Positions 42,437 through 52,765 are shown, numbered from the stretch's first letter. The stretch is 53,265 nt of DNA from an uncultured Candidatus Poseidoniales archaeon (GCA_902605365.1 CACLCM010000011.1:1-53265); one strand, 5' to 3'. Program-made: numbers and translations. The notes: generated from the letters alone by a model not told the origin.

Positions 42437-43909
42437 TTATTGAGTAAAGTGCTTGATTGATTGACGAGTGATGTCGATTACTAGATCGACTTCTTCGCTT
42501 GTGATATTGAAATGTGGTGTGTACCTCAATGCATTCACTCCACCGTGAATTACCCCTAGACCGTGCTTTCTGCACCAAACTTCGACTTCGTCAAAGCCTA
42601 CCACAGTAAGTATGCTTGGTTCTAACTCTGCAGAGATTAGTAGACCTGTGCCTTGAACTTTGATTATAGTACCAGGTAACTCTTCGGCAAGAGCGTTCAA
42701 CTTGTCAACGAATTCATCACCGCGGTCACGGATATTTTTTCGTAATTCAGGAGTTATTGTTTCGAGTACCGCAACTGCTGTTTCTAATGCTCGAGGGTTA
42801 GTAGTCATCGTATTTCCATAAATTCCAACAACATACAACTCAGCAGCTCTTTCGTTCAAACCTAGTACAGAGAGAGGATATTGGCCAGCATTCAATGCCT
42901 TTGACCATGTTTCAAGGTCGGGGGCTTCTGCGTCTTGGAACCCTTCATAGTCAACTACAGACAATGTTCCTTGACCTCTAATTCCTGCTTGAATTGAATC
43001 TACAATCAACATGGAGCCATGCTCGTTAGTCAACCGTCTAGCTTCATCATAAAAATCACGCTCAATGCACTGGCCAGGGTTTCCTTCACCCTGCACAGGT
43101 TCTATCGACATAGATTCAATGAAGTAACCATTTTCATCAGCATGAGCAAATGCTGCTTGAAGGGCTTCAACATTGTTAGAAGGGACTAGAATCAGATTGT
43201 CTCTTTCTGAAAATGTTTTCAGATTCTTGTCATAACTTGCTTTACATGAATGAGAAATTTGTGCAGGCCTGTCGGTGCGACCGTGGAATGCCCTTTCGAT
43301 AGCCATAAGCATCACTGGTTTGCCTTCATGACGTCCCCCTTGGTCAGTCATTTTCTTGGTGTTGACATCACAAATACGCATTGCAACTGTCATTGATTCT
43401 GAGCCTGAGTTCATACAGATAAATTTGGAAAACGGACAACTACCTCTTGTATGGCCCAATTCTTTCTTCAAAGCAGCAGCCATACGAGCTTGACTAAATG
43501 AAGGCGTCATGACATTTGCCATAACATGGTTTTCACTCATAACTGAAATTATCTCTGAAGGTCCATGTCCCCCGCCAAGCATCCCGTATCCACCATTGTC
43601 GTGTAACACCGCACCGTGTGATGTCACAATCCATGGACCTCTACCTGCAAGTGCAACATACGGGTTAACTGTTGCAGGAGCGTAGAAATTGACATAGTCC
43701 TTCTGGAGTATTGTTACCAGATCTTTCTCATTCATCATCAGATGTTCAGATGGGTATTGTGATTGCTTTTCTGCTGCTTCTTGGACCGCTTGAACTAACT
43801 TATCATCTAGGCTAGCAAATTCTAGTATTACATCGTCAGGCAAACCGATTGTATCCATGTCTCCACTTGCGTTTCGCATTTGACTCAGCATTGCCATTAC
43901 GTCTGCCAT
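42437..43909 (-). CDS. Class III (PLP) aminotransferase
   Basis: A 490-residue PLP enzyme. SGSESMTVAMRICDVN binds cofactor phosphate, LIVDSIQAGIRGQGTLS holds the Asp that contacts the pyridine N (Asp in VDS), and ETWSKALNAGQYPLSVLG holds the Schiff-base Lys. GNTMTTNPRALE corresponds to the family's later TxxxNP block. The sequence is divergent from acetylornithine, GABA and GSA aminotransferases; a lysine-6- or other omega-aminotransferase is possible. ATG 43909 is chosen at the likely N-terminus; an upstream frame exists to 44008. A TATA-like element lies ~110 bases upstream. Confidence 0.85.
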   Translation of the reverse strand: MADVMAMLSQMRNASGDMDTIGLPDDVILEFASLDDKLVQAVQEAAEKQSQYPSEHLMMNEKDLVTILQKDYVNFYAPATVNPYVALAGRGPWIVTSHGAVLHDNGGYGMLGGGHGPSEIISVMSENHVMANVMTPSFSQARMAAALKKELGHTRGSCPFSKFICMNSGSESMTVAMRICDVNTKKMTDQGGRHEGKPVMLMAIERAFHGRTDRPAQISHSCKASYDKNLKTFSERDNLILVPSNNVEALQAAFAHADENGYFIESMSIEPVQGEGNPGQCIERDFYDEARRLTNEHGSMLIVDSIQAGIRGQGTLSVVDYEGFQDAEAPDLETWSKALNAGQYPLSVLGLNERAAELYVVGIYGNTMTTNPRALETAVAVLETITPELRKNIRDRGDEFVDKLNALAEELPGTIIKVQGTGLLISAELEPSILTVVGFDEVEVWCRKHGLGVIHGGVNALRYTPHFNITSEEVDLVIDITRQSIKHFTQ

Positions 43910-44023
43910 GTTCAAAAGGCGTCGGAGGCGTATATTCAACATTGTCCTGTAACTGTTCAATAATTCACAGAAATGTGATATTGTGGATTGGGTTTCTAAC
44001 CTTCTCAAAAGGCTCTAACTGAT

Positions 44024-44033
44024 GCTTTTATGC
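44024..44033 (-). promoter_or_regulatory. Putative TATA box for the aminotransferase
   Basis: GCATAAAAGC on the minus strand, preceded by a purine-rich stretch. It predicts a start near 44000 and a leader of about 90 bases. Confidence 0.4.
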
Positions 44034-44081
44034 GGTCGTATGATCATGTTGACCTTTAGCGCAATACCATTCATTTGGTAA

Positions 44082-45962
44082 TCAGTCTTCGTCTTCATCG
44101 ACTACTTCGAAATCTGCGTCTACTACACCATCATCGGATGACTCTTCACCAGACTCTTCTTGTTCTGCCATTTCAGCAGCAGCTGCTTCGTAGAGTTTGG
44201 CAGAAATTGCATGCATTCCTTCCTCGATTTCCTTGACCTTAGCCTGAACTGCAGCCTCATCGATTTCATCAAGTTCCTTAGCAACTCCTTCTTCGTTTTG
44301 AAGTAGACTTTCTAATTCATCAACCATTGACAGAACTGGGTCCTTATCCTCATCACTGAGTTTTTCACCGGCTTCCTCGATTGTTCGACGGGTTTGATAG
44401 ACAATCTGGTCTGCCATATTCCTCATCTCAACCTGTGCTTTCAGACGCTTGTCTGCTTCAGCAAATTCTTCGGCTTCAGCAATCTTTGATTGGATCTCAT
44501 CTTCAGAAAGAGAAGTACTGGATTCTATCTTAATCGACTGCTCCTTACCGGTTCCTTTGTCCTTTGCAGATACATTGACGATTCCGTTTGCGTCGATATC
44601 GAAGGTGACCTCGATTTGAGGAGTCCCACGTGGAGCGGGTGGTATTCCCATCAAGTGGAATTGGCCTAGGCTTACATTGTCCTTAGCGAACTCTCTCTCA
44701 CCTTGCAAAACGTGAATTTCTACTGCTGGCTGATTATCGCTTGCGGTAGAGAATACTTCAGAGCGGCGACTAGGGATTGTAGTGTTACGTTCAATCATAG
44801 TAGTAGTCACGCCACCAAGTGTTTCAATACCCAAGGTTAGAGGTGTTACGTCGAGAAGAAGAATATCTGATACTCCTTCGTCACCCGCAATAATTCCTGC
44901 TTGTAGCGCTGCACCCATTGCAACAGCCTCATCAGGGTTTATTCCCTTGAATGGAGATTTACCAGTCTCTTTCTCAATCGCACTTTGAACAGCAGGAACA
45001 CGTGTTGAGCCGCCGACAAGAATTACCTTGTCAACCTGGCCTTTGGCAAGTCCTGCGTCTTTCATTGCTTGACGGGTCGGTTTCATTGTTTTCTCAACAA
45101 GCGGTGCGATCAGTTCTTCGAATTTCGACCTTGAAACCGTTATGTCAAGGTGTTCTGGTTGTCCATCCTTCATAGTGATAAATGGTAGATTAACTTGAGA
45201 TTGGCCTGTACCGGACAATTCAATCTTAGCCTTCTCAGAAGCTTCCTTCAAGCGACTCATTGCTTGTACATCCTTTGCTAAATCGATTCCAGATGATTTC
45301 TTGTATTCAGAAACCAAATAATCGATTAGTACCTCGTCAAAGTCATCTCCTCCAAGTTTGTTATTACCTGCAGTTGCCTTAACTTCAATCTGAGGTTGTC
45401 CATCGACCTCATAGATTTCAAGAACAGATACATCGAATGTTCCTCCTCCTAAATCGTATACTAGAATTGTCTGGTCTTCTTCTTTATCGACACCATATGC
45501 TAAAGCTGCCGCAGTAGGCTCGTTAATGATTCTCAATACGTCAAGACCCGCAATACGTCCAGCATCTTTTGTTGCCTTTCTTTGAGCATCGGTAAAGTAT
45601 GCTGGGCAAGTGATTACCGCTTGCTTAACAGTGGTTCCGAGGTATGCCTCTGCGTCTGATTTGAGTTTTTGAAGAATGAATGCAGATACTTCTTGAGGAG
45701 TATATGTCGAATCATCTACCTTAGTAGACCAATCAGTACCCATGTGTCTTTTTACCGACAACATAGTTCTCTCATGATTGGTTACTGCCTGTCGCTTTGC
45801 GGTTACACCGACTAAGCGCTCTCCGCCATCTTTGGAGAATGCTACCACCGAGGGGGTTGTTCTTGCGCCTTCAGCATTAGCGATAACTACTGCTTCTCCA
45901 TTCTCTATGGTCGCTACACAAGAATTTGTAGTTCCAAGATCTATTCCAATTACATTTGCCAT
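44082..45962 (-). CDS. dnaK: Chaperone protein DnaK (Hsp70)
   Basis: A 626-residue Hsp70. [37 protein letters not shown] and [17 protein letters not shown] are the three nucleotide-domain signatures; the substrate-binding domain starts near [16 protein letters not shown], and the lid and an acidic C-terminus ([16 protein letters not shown]) follow. DnaJ and GrpE are not in the window. Archaeal DnaK genes are generally thought to derive from bacteria. AGGAAGTGG precedes the ATG. It lies 27 bases after the neighbouring Hsp20-like gene, probably one transcript. Confidence 0.98.
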   Translation of the reverse strand: MANVIGIDLGTTNSCVATIENGEAVVIANAEGARTTPSVVAFSKDGGERLVGVTAKRQAVTNHERTMLSVKRHMGTDWSTKVDDSTYTPQEVSAFILQKLKSDAEAYLGTTVKQAVITCPAYFTDAQRKATKDAGRIAGLDVLRIINEPTAAALAYGVDKEEDQTILVYDLGGGTFDVSVLEIYEVDGQPQIEVKATAGNNKLGGDDFDEVLIDYLVSEYKKSSGIDLAKDVQAMSRLKEASEKAKIELSGTGQSQVNLPFITMKDGQPEHLDITVSRSKFEELIAPLVEKTMKPTRQAMKDAGLAKGQVDKVILVGGSTRVPAVQSAIEKETGKSPFKGINPDEAVAMGAALQAGIIAGDEGVSDILLLDVTPLTLGIETLGGVTTTMIERNTTIPSRRSEVFSTASDNQPAVEIHVLQGEREFAKDNVSLGQFHLMGIPPAPRGTPQIEVTFDIDANGIVNVSAKDKGTGKEQSIKIESSTSLSEDEIQSKIAEAEEFAEADKRLKAQVEMRNMADQIVYQTRRTIEEAGEKLSDEDKDPVLSMVDELESLLQNEEGVAKELDEIDEAAVQAKVKEIEEGMHAISAKLYEAAAAEMAEQEESGEESSDDGVVDADFEVVDEDED

Positions 45963-45989
45963 GTTTCCACTTCCTAGAAATTACCCGAT

Positions 45990-46688
45990 TCAGAATATCG
46001 GGATTCCCCCATCTTCCTCATCGTCGTCATCATCTGCAAGGTCTAGGCTTACATCTGTAGAGGCTGGAGCATAATCATCTTCGACATCATTGTCGATATC
46101 TTCGCTTTCTGTTTCGGCAGCGGAGCCTTGTGGTGTCAGCTTTAGTGTGACATCCAGGATACCATTATTGAGAGACCAAGTGACAAGGTCGTCACACTGA
46201 TGGGGCAATTCTATCTGAATCAAAGGTGGTTCAGACGGGTCGGATAAAACATGAATCAATTCTCCGCCGCTAGATAAGGCGACTTCGATTTCTTCGGCAG
46301 GAGTTCTTGAAATATCGACCGTTACCGACATATTCCAGCCGGACAGGTAGATGTCATCAGCAGGTAATCGCTGAATTTCGGAACCTGGATGTTCATCTTC
46401 AATAGTAACTTCAGCAGGCGCAACATCGACTTTTACATCGAGGCCAAGATTGGAAAGCATATCTTCGATAGGCATTCCAGATTGGAAGAGTTTCATTAGG
46501 TTCGACATATCGAAATTGAAATTTACGTCACCTTTTGCAAAGCGCTCCGGGTCGATACCCATGGCATCGAATTGCGAACGGAATTGATCCATCAGGGTGC
46601 GCAGTTGGGCGATATCAACGCTCATTCCCATGTTTTGGAACATTTCAGCCATCTTCTCGAGCATCTTTTCTTCCCAGTCTTCTGCCAT
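45990..46688 (-). CDS. Putative small heat-shock-like (Hsp20/GvpH-type) protein upstream of dnaK
   Basis: A 232-residue acidic protein. The N-terminal ~100 residues are helical (MAEMFQNMGMSVDIAQLRTLM and a Met-rich segment); residues ~100-190 look like an alpha-crystallin-type beta-sandwich, with NMSVTVDISRT, IEVALSSGGELIHV and LNNGILDVTLKL, the last resembling the NGVLxVxL strand of small heat-shock proteins. The C-terminal 40 residues are strongly acidic and end GGIPIF, similar to the I-x-I tail motif. ATG 46688 is preferred over GTG 46697. Co-transcription with dnaK supports a chaperone role (inference). Confidence 0.55.
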   Translation of the reverse strand: MAEDWEEKMLEKMAEMFQNMGMSVDIAQLRTLMDQFRSQFDAMGIDPERFAKGDVNFNFDMSNLMKLFQSGMPIEDMLSNLGLDVKVDVAPAEVTIEDEHPGSEIQRLPADDIYLSGWNMSVTVDISRTPAEEIEVALSSGGELIHVLSDPSEPPLIQIELPHQCDDLVTWSLNNGILDVTLKLTPQGSAAETESEDIDNDVEDDYAPASTDVSLDLADDDDDEEDGGIPIF

Positions 46689-46737
46689 CAATTTCACCCC
46701 ACTACTTAACCATCGGTTGTATAGTCGGACCAGTAGC

Positions 46738-46747
46738 CCATATATGA
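46738..46747 (+). promoter_or_regulatory. Putative TATA element for the thermosome gene
   Basis: CCATATATGA lies about 60 bases before the thermosome ATG, in the short region shared with the divergent dnaK operon. Spacing predicts a start near 46770. Confidence 0.35.
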
Positions 46748-46805
46748 ACTAAACGCTTTTACAACTTCAACAGGTTTCAAGGTAGGCTGGCTATTCGCAA
46801 GGTCG

Positions 46806-48395
46806 ATGGCGGAGGATACTATTCTCGAATCTACGGAGAGAACAAGTGGCCGCGAAGCATTGCGCAAAAATGTGCAAGCGGCAATTGCACTCGCAGGAGC
46901 AGTTAGGTCAACACTTGGCCCGAAAGGCCTAGACAAATTGTTGGTCGACGACGAGGGAAGTACATTGGTTACCAATGATGGAGTGACTGTCCTAGAGACT
47001 GCTCGTGTAGAACACCCTGTTGCAAAAATGGTGATTAGTTCCTCTTCAACACAAGACAGAGTCGCACGCGATGGAACAACAACTACCGTGGTAATTTGCG
47101 CTGAAATGCTACGGAACGCTTGGCAACTAGTTCGTCAAGGAGTACATCCAGCTACTATCGCAAGAGGTTTTGCCTTAGCAGAAGATTTTGCACTCAATGT
47201 TTTGGAAGAACTATCCATTGAAGCGACAGATGAACAGATTCTATCTGCGATCGAAACATCACTTGCAGGCAAGTTAGATCAAGCAATGGAATCCCATCTT
47301 TCAAAATTAGCATTCGATGCTGGAAAAATTATTCTCAAAGATGGAAGAGCAGACCCCACCAGAGTGAAAATAATCAAACAAACAGGTGGTACTATGAAAG
47401 ATACTACACTCATTACAGGGCTTGCTTTGGCCAAAAGTAGAATCCATCCTGAAATGAATGAAAGAGGTGGAGCAGGCTCGATTCTCTTGCTGGATGGCGG
47501 TCTCGAGAAAAGAAAAACCCAACTAGATACAAAATTGAATATCACTACACCAGGCATGATAGAGGCTTTTAGAAAAGCAGAAACAAAGGGTCTCATTTCA
47601 CAAATTGAAAACTTAGTAGAAATCGGTTGTGATGTACTAGTATGCAAAGAAGGGGTCGATGAAGAGGCTAGACAGGCTCTTTGTGACAGAGGAATTCTGA
47701 CATACCGTAGAGTAGAAAAGAAAGATTTGGATTTGCTTTCCCGTGCATGCGGTGCAAATTTAGTTCCAGATGCTCAGAGGGCGACTAAGGGTGACTTGGG
47801 TTCATTTATTAACACTCGAGAAGAGTTGCGCGGCGGAGTAAATAATTGGATTCTAGATGCTGCTGAAGGAGGAGCGACTCTTATTGCAAGGGGAAGTACA
47901 GAAGGAGTTCTTGATGAAGTTGTACGATGCTTTGCAGATGGTTTAGGAGTTGCTTGTCAATTGTTGGAAAAGCCAGTACTACTCACAGGAGCAGGCGCAA
48001 CACAGGTTGCGTTAGGCAGAAGGTTGCGAAGGCATGCTGAATCGGTACCTGGAAGAGAGCAAATGGCTATCGAAGCGTGGGCAGATGCCCTAGAATCAAT
48101 ACCAAGAGCACTCGCTGCCAACGCTGGCTTTGACGGAATTGACTCGCTACTGAAATTGACTGCTGCTCAAAACTCTAGAGGAGATTCAATTGGGCTTGAC
48201 TTACAAAACGGTGAGCCAGAAGATGCGATAAAAAGGGGGATATTGGAGCCTCTTAATATCACGAAACAAGCGATTTCTGGAGCAACTGAAGCTGCGATTA
48301 GTATTTTGAGAATTGATGATGTATTATGGGCACAAATGGATGCTCAAGTACCCGATGGCATTCAAGAGCAAATGCAAGGATTTGGCGCTGAGTGA
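46806..48395 (+). CDS. Thermosome subunit (group II chaperonin)
   Basis: A 529-residue group II chaperonin. GREALRKNVQAAIALAGAVRSTLGPKGLDKLL, TNDGVTVL, DGTTTTVV, and in the second half GREQMAIEAWADALESIPRALAANAGFDGID and ATEAAISILRIDDVL. The usual GDGTT nucleotide motif reads RDGTT: the catalytic Asp remains but the preceding Gly is Arg. The C-terminal Gly-Met repeat tail is very short (QMQGFGAE). It folds proteins in a double-ring cavity. It diverges from the dnaK operon, giving a chaperone island. Only one subunit gene is in the window. Confidence 0.96.
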   Translation: MAEDTILESTERTSGREALRKNVQAAIALAGAVRSTLGPKGLDKLLVDDEGSTLVTNDGVTVLETARVEHPVAKMVISSSSTQDRVARDGTTTTVVICAEMLRNAWQLVRQGVHPATIARGFALAEDFALNVLEELSIEATDEQILSAIETSLAGKLDQAMESHLSKLAFDAGKIILKDGRADPTRVKIIKQTGGTMKDTTLITGLALAKSRIHPEMNERGGAGSILLLDGGLEKRKTQLDTKLNITTPGMIEAFRKAETKGLISQIENLVEIGCDVLVCKEGVDEEARQALCDRGILTYRRVEKKDLDLLSRACGANLVPDAQRATKGDLGSFINTREELRGGVNNWILDAAEGGATLIARGSTEGVLDEVVRCFADGLGVACQLLEKPVLLTGAGATQVALGRRLRRHAESVPGREQMAIEAWADALESIPRALAANAGFDGIDSLLKLTAAQNSRGDSIGLDLQNGEPEDAIKRGILEPLNITKQAISGATEAAISILRIDDVLWAQMDAQVPDGIQEQMQGFGAE

Positions 48396-48545
48396 GCGCA
48401 TTAAGCCGCTAGATTTCTAGTGGAACGGTCCTATAATCACAATTTCAAATACCTAATTATCTTCAATTAAATTTTCTGAACTATTTTGTTTGATACCTTT
48501 AGATTCAAGTAGCGACTATACTGTCGTAGGTTTATGGGGGGCCCT

Positions 48546-49478
48546 ATGGATAGACGAATCTTAGTGACTGGAGCCCTTGGCCAAATTGGTATGGAACTAT
48601 TGGATGCATTATCGGAGAAATTTGGTGCAGAAAATATTGTTGCAACCGATATCCGTGAACCAGATAATTTTGAACACACTGAAATCAATTTTTTGAAATT
48701 AGATGTTCTTGATTTTGATAAATTTGAGAATTTGATTACAGAGTATAATATCAACGAAGTGTATCATTTAGCCGCAATACTGTCAGCGTCTGGTGAGAAA
48801 AACCCAGAGTTGTGTTGGAAAATAAACATGGATGGATTGATGAACGTCCTAGAATTGTCTCGCAAATACAAATTCAGGATTTTCGCTCCGTCTTCCATTG
48901 CAGTATTTGGCTCAGATGTGGGTGATCTTGCTCGACAAAATTCCCCATTGAATCCATCTACAATATACGGAATCACGAAGGTTGCAGGTGAATTAATGGC
49001 AGAGTATTACCACTCTGCCCATGGAGTTGACATCAGAGGTCTGCGTTATCCAGGATTGGTTTCTTGGAAAGTTATGCCAGGGGGCGGAACTACTGATTAT
49101 GCTGTTGAAATTTTCCACAAAGCTGTTTCTTCTGAGAAATATGCCTGTTTTGTTGAAAGAGACACAAGACTTCCCATGATGTACATCGATGATGCGATAA
49201 GGGCAACCCTACAATTAATGGATGCTCCAAGTGAAAGTTTGACCATACGAGGAGGTTACAATTTACCTAGTCTGAACTTTACCGCTGAAGAATTATACTT
49301 CAAAATTAAAGAAAAAATACCTGCCTTTGAATGTACATTTGAGCCAGACCACCGCCAAGAATATGCGGACTCATGGCCAGATGAAACCGAGGGAGCATTA
49401 TCACAGAATGATTGGGGATTCGAACTAGAGTTTGATTTGGATTCAATGTGTGCAATAATGATTGAATCGCTGAGTTAG
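48546..49478 (+). CDS. NAD-dependent epimerase/dehydratase, L-threonine 3-dehydrogenase-like (SDR)
   Basis: A 310-residue extended SDR. The nucleotide motif VTGALGQIGMELL, VYHLAAILSASGEKNP and the catalytic SSIAVFG...IYGITK (Ser, Tyr, Lys) are seen. LRYPGLVSWKVMPGGGTTDYAVEIFHKA matches L-threonine dehydrogenases of the epimerase-like type, which oxidise threonine to 2-amino-3-ketobutyrate. ATG 48546 is preferred; ATG 48534 is in frame and four codons longer. A GGGGGGCC run lies in between. Confidence 0.85.
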   Translation: MDRRILVTGALGQIGMELLDALSEKFGAENIVATDIREPDNFEHTEINFLKLDVLDFDKFENLITEYNINEVYHLAAILSASGEKNPELCWKINMDGLMNVLELSRKYKFRIFAPSSIAVFGSDVGDLARQNSPLNPSTIYGITKVAGELMAEYYHSAHGVDIRGLRYPGLVSWKVMPGGGTTDYAVEIFHKAVSSEKYACFVERDTRLPMMYIDDAIRATLQLMDAPSESLTIRGGYNLPSLNFTAEELYFKIKEKIPAFECTFEPDHRQEYADSWPDETEGALSQNDWGFELEFDLDSMCAIMIESLS

Positions 49479-49509
49479 AAACCCTTAGAGTCTGGATTTC
49501 AAACATGAG

Positions 49510-49515
49510 TTTTTT
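49510..49515 (+). terminator. T-tract terminator after the SDR gene
   Basis: Six T 32 bases after the stop, before a 190-base AT-rich intergenic region leading to pyrG. Fits archaeal intrinsic termination. Confidence 0.4.
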
Positions 49516-49636
49516 CATTCGGCGTAATCATCATGATAGATATGATTACTTTCAGCACAAGTTTGTTTTGTTTCTAAAAAAACACGTAAATATCTCGCAG
49601 TAGTCTTTTCGTAAAAAATGTTCAAGACTCCTAACT

Positions 49637-49646
49637 GATTTTTATC
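49637..49646 (+). promoter_or_regulatory. Putative TATA element for pyrG
   Basis: GATTTTTATC about 65-75 bases before the pyrG ATG; a start near 49670 would leave a 40-base leader containing the AAGGA ribosome-binding site. Confidence 0.35.
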
Positions 49647-49710
49647 CTAAACCTGACGCGACCCAATGTTGAAATGGGAGGCGCGACGGCCTCAAAGCCC
49701 GTTGAAGGAC

Positions 49711-51327
49711 ATGAAATATGTCGTAGTCTCAGGGGGAGTTCTTAGTGGACTCGGAAAAGGAGTCACTGCTTCTAGCATTGGCGTTCTCCTGAAAAGTGCT
49801 GGATTAAAGGTCACAGCAATCAAGATTGACCCATACCTCAACAGCGATGCTGGAACCATGTCTCCGTTTGAACACGGAGAGGTTTTCGTCTTGGATGATG
49901 GTGGAGAAGCAGATTTAGATCTCGGAAACTATGAGAGGTTCTGTAATCTCAACCTGTACAAAGACAATAATATCACAACTGGTAAAATTTATTCAGAAGT
50001 AATTGAGGCTGAACGTCGAGGCGATTACTTAGGTAAAACTGTCCAAGTTATTCCACATGTCACCGATGCTGTTCAAGACTGGATTGAGCGAATTGCAGCA
50101 GTGTCTGCAGACGGTACTGGAGAGACTCCTGACGCCTGTGTTATTGAATTAGGAGGAACTGTTGGAGATATTGAGAGTTCTCCATTTATCGAAGCGCTAA
50201 GGCAGTTCCAATTCCGCGTAGGAAGGGAAAATGTTTGCTTTGTACACGTATCTTTAGTTCCAGTAATGGGGCCGGTTGGAGAGCAGAAAACAAAACCAAC
50301 TCAACATACTGTCAAAGAATTGAGAGGATTAGGAATTAATCCGGATGTTCTCGTTTGTAGAGCTGAGGCTCCTCTTGCACAAGAGACTAGAGAAAAACTG
50401 GCTGCCTTCTGCCATGTTTCTCCAAATGCAGTAATGAGTGCCCATGATGTTTCCAATATCTATCGAGTCCCACTACTACTTCGTGACCAAGGTATTTGTG
50501 AAGCATTAGATATCGATTGTAATGCAACTGACATGATGACTCGCTGGGAAGCAATGGCCGATAGGGTTGACAATCTTGGCGAAGACATTCATATCGCAAT
50601 GGTCGGAAAATATACCGGTTTAACCGATTCTTATCTATCTGTGATTAAGAGTCTACAACATGCATCTTATACTGTTAACAGGACTTTAGTAATCGATTGG
50701 ATTGAAGCAAGCAATCTAGAAGATAATTCCCATACGGATTGGGACACTCTAAAATCTGCAGATGGAATATTGGTTCCTGGTGGATTTGGAGATCGAGGAA
50801 TTGAAGGTAAAATATTGGCAGCAAATTACGCTAGAACAAGTAATACTCCATATCTTGGGATATGCCTAGGTCTGCAGGTTGCAACAATTGAATTTTGTAG
50901 GAATGTTCTGGGAATGAAGGATGCTAATTCAACTGAATTTGATGAAAATACTCCTGAGCCTGCAGTAGTATTCATGCCAGAGATTTCCAAGACTCACCTT
51001 GGAGGAACTATGCGCTTAGGAAGTAGACCAACAATCTTCCAAGTTGAAGATTGTATGACCAAGCGACTTTATGGTGGTCATTCACAAGTCGACGAAAGGC
51101 ATCGCCATCGTTACGAAGTCAATCCTGATTTGATTTCAAAAATCGAAGCTGAAGGATTGGTATTTGTCGGTAAAGATGAGACTGGACAGAGATGTGAAAT
51201 CTTTGAATTAGAAGGACACCCGTACTACGTAGGAGTTCAATACCATCCTGAATTCAAGAGCAGACCTGAGAAACCAAGTCCACCATTCCTAGGTCTTCTA
51301 ATGGCAGCAACTGGTAAGTCAATCTGA
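49711..51327 (+). CDS. pyrG: CTP synthase
   Basis: A 538-residue PyrG. The synthetase half starts [22 protein letters not shown] with the P-loop, then [35 protein letters not shown]; the glutaminase half has [16 protein letters not shown] (Cys nucleophile) and the C-terminal YHPEFKSRP (His, Glu). It aminates UTP to CTP with glutamine. ATG 49711 preceded by GAAGGA is chosen; 15 codons upstream are not conserved. Its end overlaps the convergent NAD kinase gene by 9 bases. Confidence 0.97.
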   Translation: MKYVVVSGGVLSGLGKGVTASSIGVLLKSAGLKVTAIKIDPYLNSDAGTMSPFEHGEVFVLDDGGEADLDLGNYERFCNLNLYKDNNITTGKIYSEVIEAERRGDYLGKTVQVIPHVTDAVQDWIERIAAVSADGTGETPDACVIELGGTVGDIESSPFIEALRQFQFRVGRENVCFVHVSLVPVMGPVGEQKTKPTQHTVKELRGLGINPDVLVCRAEAPLAQETREKLAAFCHVSPNAVMSAHDVSNIYRVPLLLRDQGICEALDIDCNATDMMTRWEAMADRVDNLGEDIHIAMVGKYTGLTDSYLSVIKSLQHASYTVNRTLVIDWIEASNLEDNSHTDWDTLKSADGILVPGGFGDRGIEGKILAANYARTSNTPYLGICLGLQVATIEFCRNVLGMKDANSTEFDENTPEPAVVFMPEISKTHLGGTMRLGSRPTIFQVEDCMTKRLYGGHSQVDERHRHRYEVNPDLISKIEAEGLVFVGKDETGQRCEIFELEGHPYYVGVQYHPEFKSRPEKPSPPFLGLLMAATGKSI

Positions 51328-52440
51328 AGCCACTCGAATAATTCGAGTTGTCCGATAGCCTTGCAACATTTTCAAATATTTTTTCGCACGGATTTCAAGG
51401 TCTAATTCTTCATCGCCTGTATCGATTCTAACTTCATTCAAACCGAGTAACTTAGCAGGTGTAGCAATCCCCAAAAGATTCTCGATTCCAATCTCACGCA
51501 ATACATCCGGAGACAATTGTAAATTGCCTCTTCCTATCAAGAAGCCTTGACCTCCCATCGGAGAAAGAAGCAGAAGTTTTTCACCTTCGTGTTTGCTTAG
51601 ATGTCCAAGTAGACCCTGCTCATTCAGGTCCTTGTGCATCACTCCATTGTGCTGAATATCTATCCCCAATAAAGTAGACTCGTACCCTAATTCATGACAC
51701 ATTTGACGAAGAGTTCCACCACTTCCCCATACTACCATCAGGTCTGAATTGTCTTCTACAAGATTGCCAATGTGTAATGCCATAGCTTCGAGAGTTTCAC
51801 TTTCTGATTCTCGTTGGACTTGTTCTTTGGATCCTTGCATCCAGCGGGGACTTGCAGGAGTGAATGCTTCACCATACATTCTGACTTTCCATTCGCCTTT
51901 TTGGTAAACATCTTCATCCAAATCCATAACCTCAGTTCTTGCCAGCATCAAGTCCCCTGTCACGTATGACCATACTACTTCAGCAGCAGACTTTGGCGTT
52001 GTAGCAAAGCAACCACTATGCATTTTCACTCCTCCTGGAACTCCAACTATTGGTGTATCTCTATTCCCTAATGCCTCGACTATGTCACGAGTAGTACCAT
52101 CGCCTCCAGCATAAAGGAATAAGTCTGGTTGATGTGATTTTATGAATTCTGCAGTTGAATTAGCATTGGTTTGTGCTGGTGTTTGTCCTGTAGAAGTATA
52201 TTCGCCAGGTATCCAATCCCCACCCATCCTTCCATCCCATGCTAAAATTTCGATAGATTCGCTTTCGGATTTAATCGAATTCGTGATTTCGATTAATTTA
52301 TCCAAACACTGTTTCATCCGTGGCCCAGCCCTATCTTCTGCACCTGCAGCACGGGCTTCAGCAGCCCTTCCATCACTACCTTTGAAGCCCAATCTACCTC
52401 CAAGGCCGGCATCGGGATTGACTATGACCGCTAGGCGCAT
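51319..52440 (-). CDS. Archaeal-type ATP/polyphosphate-NAD kinase (COG3199)
   Basis: A 373-residue protein starting [24 protein letters not shown], with the diacylglycerol-kinase-like fold's [19 protein letters not shown] (the GGDGT signature) and the following [20 protein letters not shown]. This is the COG3199 group of predicted NAD kinases, distinct from canonical NadK. It would phosphorylate NAD+ to NADP+. The long frame upstream of ATG 52440 belongs to the divergent small gene's complementary strand and is not coding. Overlaps pyrG by 9 bases. Confidence 0.88.
   Translation of the reverse strand: MRLAVIVNPDAGLGGRLGFKGSDGRAAEARAAGAEDRAGPRMKQCLDKLIEITNSIKSESESIEILAWDGRMGGDWIPGEYTSTGQTPAQTNANSTAEFIKSHQPDLFLYAGGDGTTRDIVEALGNRDTPIVGVPGGVKMHSGCFATTPKSAAEVVWSYVTGDLMLARTEVMDLDEDVYQKGEWKVRMYGEAFTPASPRWMQGSKEQVQRESESETLEAMALHIGNLVEDNSDLMVVWGSGGTLRQMCHELGYESTLLGIDIQHNGVMHKDLNEQGLLGHLSKHEGEKLLLLSPMGGQGFLIGRGNLQLSPDVLREIGIENLLGIATPAKLLGLNEVRIDTGDEELDLEIRAKKYLKMLQGYRTTRIIRVASD
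51332..51348. terminator. Hairpin at the pyrG/NAD kinase convergent ends
   Basis: ACTCGAA and TTCGAGT, perfect 7-bp arms around TAA, five bases after the pyrG stop and inside the last codons of the NAD kinase gene. It could form in either transcript. Confidence 0.4.
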
Positions 52441-52504
52441 ATTACACTCCAAGTGTTCACGATACATCAAACCGATTATGTATATGCAGTTACAACGAAT
52501 ATGC

Positions 52505-52765
52505 ATGGAGAGACGTGCGGACGAATTTAGTTTCGAAGGTGCTTGGGCTAAACAATTCAAGGAAGAGAAAGAAAAACCGATTGTAAAAGAACAAGAAGAA
52601 GTCAAAAAACACGAAGCCCCAGAGTTTCGTGGCCAAAGAGATATCGTTGAAAAGAGGGTCGAATTCAAAATGAGTTCGAATAAAAAAACAACTCCCCCGA
52701 AGGTTACTGAAGCGTTAGATACAAACTCATCCCAACCTGAAGAGAATGGTACTACTGAATCATAA
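52505..52765 (+). CDS. Small charged, probably disordered protein
   Basis: An 86-residue protein, MERRADEFSFEGAWAKQFKE followed by a Lys/Glu-rich stretch, a conserved-looking EAPEFRGQRDIVEKRVEF and a Ser/Thr/Pro/Asn tail. No family recognised. In-frame ATGs at 52478 and 52484 are alternatives. It diverges from the NAD kinase and lies 100 bases before thrS. Composition resembles nucleic-acid- or ribosome-associated small proteins, but that is a guess. Confidence 0.5.
   Translation: MERRADEFSFEGAWAKQFKEEKEKPIVKEQEEVKKHEAPEFRGQRDIVEKRVEFKMSSNKKTTPPKVTEALDTNSSQPEENGTTES

Noticed and set aside
44009-44081. Upstream extension of the aminotransferase frame toward 44008
   Set aside because: The extra 33 codons are basic, unlike the family, and cover the predicted promoter region.
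52441-52668. N-terminal extension of the NAD kinase frame
   Set aside because: It is antisense to the small plus-strand gene, and the family-typical N-terminus ([12 protein letters not shown]) starts at 52440.
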